This document shows positions 14,175 to 16,258 of a stretch of 16,258 nucleotides of DNA, piece after piece; positions within the stretch are counted from its first letter, which is position 1, and every line of letters starts with the position of its first letter. A program made the translations under genes and the position numbers. Source of the DNA: Actinomycetota bacterium (GTDB taxonomy: Bacteria > Actinomycetota > Thermoleophilia > Gaiellales > Gaiellaceae); the NCBI GenBank assembly GCA_005883235.1, contig VAYE01000148.1, positions 1-16,258 of the forward strand. The letters run 5' to 3'. Below the pieces are notes generated by a model. It ran no database searches and was not told the origin of the DNA. It worked only from the letters and a program-made list of their open reading frames with translations.

Positions 14175-14223
14175 GCCCCCTTCTGCCGAACTACCTCGTA
14201 CAACCGTCATCGGCAGAGGGGGC
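14175..14223. repeat. Imperfect inverted repeat between divergent genes
   Basis: The left arm GCCCCCTTCTGCCGA (14175-14189) pairs with the right arm TCGGCAGAGGGGGC (14210-14223): 14 base pairs with one bulged base, around a 20-nt loop. It lies between the Pro/Ala-rich gene (minus) and the HAMP-GGDEF gene (plus). In the minus-strand mRNA the arm nearest the start codon contains the AAGGGGG ribosome binding site of ATG 14168, so folding would hide it. The loop holds a TACAAC (14199-14204) that could be a -10 box for the plus-strand gene. It could be an operator or an RNA hairpin. Confidence 0.65.
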
Positions 14224-14232
14224 CGAATCTTG

Positions 14233-14238
14233 AAGGAG
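14233..14238 (+). promoter_or_regulatory. Ribosome binding site that fixes a CTG start
   Basis: AAGGAG lies five bases before CTG 14244. No ATG, GTG or TTG is available in that frame near the conserved start of the protein, so this site is the main argument for CTG initiation. Confidence 0.6.
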
Positions 14239-14243
14239 AATCG

Positions 14244-16013
14244 CTGACCAGCTTCCGCCTCAAGCTGGTGGTCTACTTCCTACTGCTGTCGCTGCTGCCG
14301 CTTGCCGCTGCTTTCTCCGGCTTCGCGGCGGTGGCGAAACGAAGCGAGACGAGGCTCGTCGACGCGCGCCTGCAGGCAGGGCTGCGCGCTGCGCTCGCCG
14401 CCTACGAGGAGCGGCTGTCCGCGGCCGACGCGTCGGCGCGCGCGCTCGCGCGGAGCCCCTCGTTCCAGCGTGCCCTCGCCGAGCGGGACACGTATGCGCT
14501 CGAGCGGGCCGTCCGGAGCTCGGCGAACATCGTGGTCGAGGCCCGGAACGGGTTCCGGGTCGGCTCGGAGCCGCCCCTCGCCGCCGAGCGCCGAGCCGAC
14601 GTCGTCGGCCGGCGCGGCCTCGTCGGCACCGTCATCGCCTGGGTTCCGCTCGGCTCCTCCTTCCTCCAGCAGCTCCGGACCCGCTCGGGCCTCAAGTCGA
14701 GCGACGCGATCGTCCTGCTGCGAGGCGGCCGGATCGTCGCGGGCCCGCCCGGCCTGCGCGGCCCGGTCGCTGCTCCGCCGGGGATGATGCGCACCGTCTC
14801 GGTCGGCCGTGTCCGCTACCGGGCTCTGGTGGCAGGGAGCCTGCGGGAGAACCCCGCCTCGACCTTCGCCGTCCTCAGCCTGCAGTCGAAGATCGACGCC
14901 GCGTCCTCGGCGGTCGAGCACCGCCTCCTGCTCGCGCTCGTCGCGCTGCTCGGATTGGTCGGCGTCGTCGCCTACTTCGAAGGCCGGACGATCGTCCGGA
15001 CCGTCGCCGACCTGTCCGCCGCAGCCCGCGCGATCGCCCGCGGAAAGCTCGACGAGCGGGTGCGCGTTCGCGGTCGTGACGAGCTCGCCGTCCTCGGCAG
15101 GTCGTTCAACGAGATGGCCTCCGAGCTCCAGGCCCGCCTCGAGGAGCTCGAGGCCGAGCGGGCGCGCCTCCGGGAAGCGTTCTCCCGCTTCGGTGAGGCG
15201 CTCGCGGCGACCCACGATCCCAGCCAGCTCCTGCGCGTGATCGTCGAGACGGCCGTCGAGGCGACCCGCGCCGCCGGCGGCATGCTCGTCGGCCCGAGCG
15301 GCGAGGTCGCCCGTGTCGGATCGCGGGAACCACGGCACGAGCTGCTCGAGGTTCCGCTCGCTGCCGGCCGCTCGAGCTTCGGCACGCTGACGCTCTTCGG
15401 CGACCAGTTCGGCGAGGAAGAGAGGATGACGGCCGCGACGCTCGCCGCCCACGCGGTCGTGGCGCTCGACAACGAGCGCCTGCACCGGTTCGTCGAGCGC
15501 CAGGCCCTCGTGGACGGCCTGACCGGTCTCGCCAACCGGCGGCACGGCGAGGAGGTGCTCGCCGCCGAGGTGGCGCGGGCCCAGCGCTTCGGCGGCCCGG
15601 TCGCGCTCGTGCTGGCCGACCTCGACGGCTTCAAGGACGTGAACGACCGGCACGGGCATCCGACCGGCGACATGGCGCTCCGCGAGTTCGCCGAGGTGCT
15701 GCGAGCAACGGTGCGCGACCTCGACCTCGTCTGCCGCTGGGGCGGCGAGGAGTTCGTGCTCGTGCTCCCCGGCACCGACGCCGACGGGGCCGAGCAGCTC
15801 GCCGAGCGAATGCGCAAGACGCTCCGCGAGCGCGTGCTCGGCGGCCCGGACGGCGCCCGGTTCGTGCTCACGGCGAGCTTCGGCGTCGCATCCTTCCCCG
15901 AGGCCTCGTCGCCGGACGAGCTCGTCGCCCAGGCCGACGGGGCGCTCTACGACGCGAAGCGGAACGGCAAGGACCGCGTCGAGCGCGCCTCACGTGTGAC
16001 GTCGACGTCGTAG
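14244..16013 (+). CDS. Membrane diguanylate cyclase: sensor-HAMP-GAF-like-GGDEF
   Basis: A 589-residue inner-membrane protein predicted to make c-di-GMP from two GTP. The start is inferred as CTG 14244, placed after AAGGAG and immediately before the TM1 region (TSFRLKLVVYFLLLSLLPLA). TM1 is at about residues 8-27. An extracytoplasmic sensor domain (about 30-225), rich in Arg/Ala helices and not assigned to a named family, follows. TM2 is at about 228-245 (LLLALVALLGLVGVVAYF). HAMP is at about 247-300 (DELAVLGRSFNEMASEL), followed by a coiled segment (LEELEAERARLREAF) and a GAF-like region (about 315-410). The GGDEF domain is at about 420-583 with DGLTGLANRR, DLDGFKDVND and WGGEEF (499-504). 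A product-inhibition RxxD site (RDLD) sits five residues before GGEEF. All active-site residues appear intact. It is transcribed away from the Pro/Ala-rich secreted protein gene, with a shared inverted repeat between them. Confidence 0.92.
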   Translation: MTSFRLKLVVYFLLLSLLPLAAAFSGFAAVAKRSETRLVDARLQAGLRAALAAYEERLSAADASARALARSPSFQRALAERDTYALERAVRSSANIVVEARNGFRVGSEPPLAAERRADVVGRRGLVGTVIAWVPLGSSFLQQLRTRSGLKSSDAIVLLRGGRIVAGPPGLRGPVAAPPGMMRTVSVGRVRYRALVAGSLRENPASTFAVLSLQSKIDAASSAVEHRLLLALVALLGLVGVVAYFEGRTIVRTVADLSAAARAIARGKLDERVRVRGRDELAVLGRSFNEMASELQARLEELEAERARLREAFSRFGEALAATHDPSQLLRVIVETAVEATRAAGGMLVGPSGEVARVGSREPRHELLEVPLAAGRSSFGTLTLFGDQFGEEERMTAATLAAHAVVALDNERLHRFVERQALVDGLTGLANRRHGEEVLAAEVARAQRFGGPVALVLADLDGFKDVNDRHGHPTGDMALREFAEVLRATVRDLDLVCRWGGEEFVLVLPGTDADGAEQLAERMRKTLRERVLGGPDGARFVLTASFGVASFPEASSPDELVAQADGALYDAKRNGKDRVERASRVTSTS

Positions 16014-16021
16014 AAAACCTC

Positions 16022-16027
16022 TACAAT
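16022..16027 (+). promoter_or_regulatory. Candidate -10 box (TACAAT) with upstream palindrome
   Basis: TACAAT is close to the sigma-70 -10 consensus and lies 37 nt before the next ATG. A clear -35 is not seen. At the -35 distance there is a perfect 12-bp palindrome GACGTCGACGTC (15998-16009), and the 5-bp inverted repeat GTAGA/TCTAC (16010-16024) runs into the -10. The palindrome is also the end of the GGDEF coding sequence, so it may be a coincidence of Thr-Ser codons. Confidence 0.45.
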
Positions 16028-16053
16028 CCGCCGCCAAGCCCGGCCCCCGACCC

Positions 16054-16060
16054 AGGAGAA
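16054..16060 (+). promoter_or_regulatory. Ribosome binding site
   Basis: AGGAGAA ends four bases before ATG 16065. It is one of the few strong Shine-Dalgarno sequences in the window and supports the start of the last gene. Confidence 0.6.
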
Positions 16061-16064
16061 GCGC

Positions 16065-16258
16065 ATGCCGGTTGAGACACCGTCGATCTTCACGCAGATC
16101 ATCCAGGACCATCTCGAGCTGAAGGAGCGGAACGCAGAGCTCGAGTCGTCGATGCCGATCGGTCGCTACAAGGACGACGATCCGTTCCACAACCACCCGC
16201 TCTTCAAGACCGAAGAGCAGGCCCGTCTCGAGGAGACGATGGACGGCGAGGAGCCTGC
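16065..16258 (+). CDS. Unrecognised protein, N-terminal part (cut by window edge)
   Basis: ATG 16065 has AGGAGAA just upstream and a TACAAT box 37 nt upstream. The frame is open for 64 codons to the window end. The visible part is acidic and mostly helical: IFTQIIQDHLELKERNAELE, then PIGRYKDDDPFHNHPLFK and a second acidic helix (EEQARLEETMDGEEP). There is no signal peptide or membrane segment, so it is probably cytoplasmic. I do not recognise the family. The His/Asp/Phe-rich DDPFHNHPLF segment is the most distinctive feature. It is 51 nt after the diguanylate cyclase gene and has its own possible promoter. Confidence 0.75.
   Translation, partial: MPVETPSIFTQIIQDHLELKERNAELESSMPIGRYKDDDPFHNHPLFKTEEQARLEETMDGEEP

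Noticed and set aside
13660..14247. Plus-strand frame rich in Gly-Ala repeats over the Pro/Ala-rich gene
   Set aside because: It is the complement of the Ala-Pro repeat. The minus strand has a signal peptide, ribosome binding site and a composition-consistent tail.

Overview
The window is about 70% G+C with strongly G/C-ending codons and many GTG/TTG starts and 4-nt stop/start overlaps. This fits a high-GC actinobacterium. The gene style (unfused 2-oxoglutarate dehydrogenase E1 with an Ala/Pro linker, short RpoD-like sigma factor, multi-TM GGDEF/EAL proteins) suggests the Thermoleophilia (Gaiellales/Solirubrobacterales), but that placement is inference. There are no tRNA, rRNA, CRISPR or insertion-sequence signals, and no gene-free stretch longer than about 150 bases.

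Region 1 (1-2392, minus strand) is a tightly packed ABC module. It runs from a PsbP/DUF1795-like lipoprotein through two complete LolD/MacB-type ATPases to an FtsX/MacB-type permease cut by the window edge. The genes overlap by 10, 4 and 4 nt. A perfect 10-bp direct repeat with 11-bp period lies just upstream of the lipoprotein.

Region 2 (about 2533-8244, plus strand) is a three-gene overlapping operon. It encodes a PLP-dependent alpha-oxoamine-synthase-like enzyme, a 1041-aa membrane protein (about 10 TM, GAF-like, PAS, intact GGDEF and intact EAL), and an MFS exporter. The 4- and 11-nt overlaps tie a small-molecule synthase, a membrane c-di-GMP sensor/effector and an exporter together. The layout recalls CqsA/CqsS-type signalling with a c-di-GMP output, and it is the best candidate here for an undescribed system.

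Region 3 (about 10050-7979, minus strand) is an RpoD-like sigma factor coupled by a TTGA overlap to a secreted NodB-type polysaccharide deacetylase. The deacetylase frame has no stop until it is well inside the convergent MFS gene.

Region 4 (10103-13292, plus strand) holds two tiny membrane proteins followed by 2-oxoglutarate dehydrogenase E1 (sucA). sucA is broken: about 48 conserved residues and the reading frame are lost at a sharp junction near 11980.

Region 5 (13279-16258) has two minus-strand genes: a 61-aa basic protein and a signal-peptide, Pro/Ala-rich secreted protein with a frameshift in its Ala-Pro repeat. Divergent from them is a membrane HAMP-GGDEF diguanylate cyclase that appears to start at CTG. 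A large imperfect inverted repeat lies between the divergent pair. The window ends in an unrecognised ORF preceded by a TACAAT box and a good ribosome binding site.
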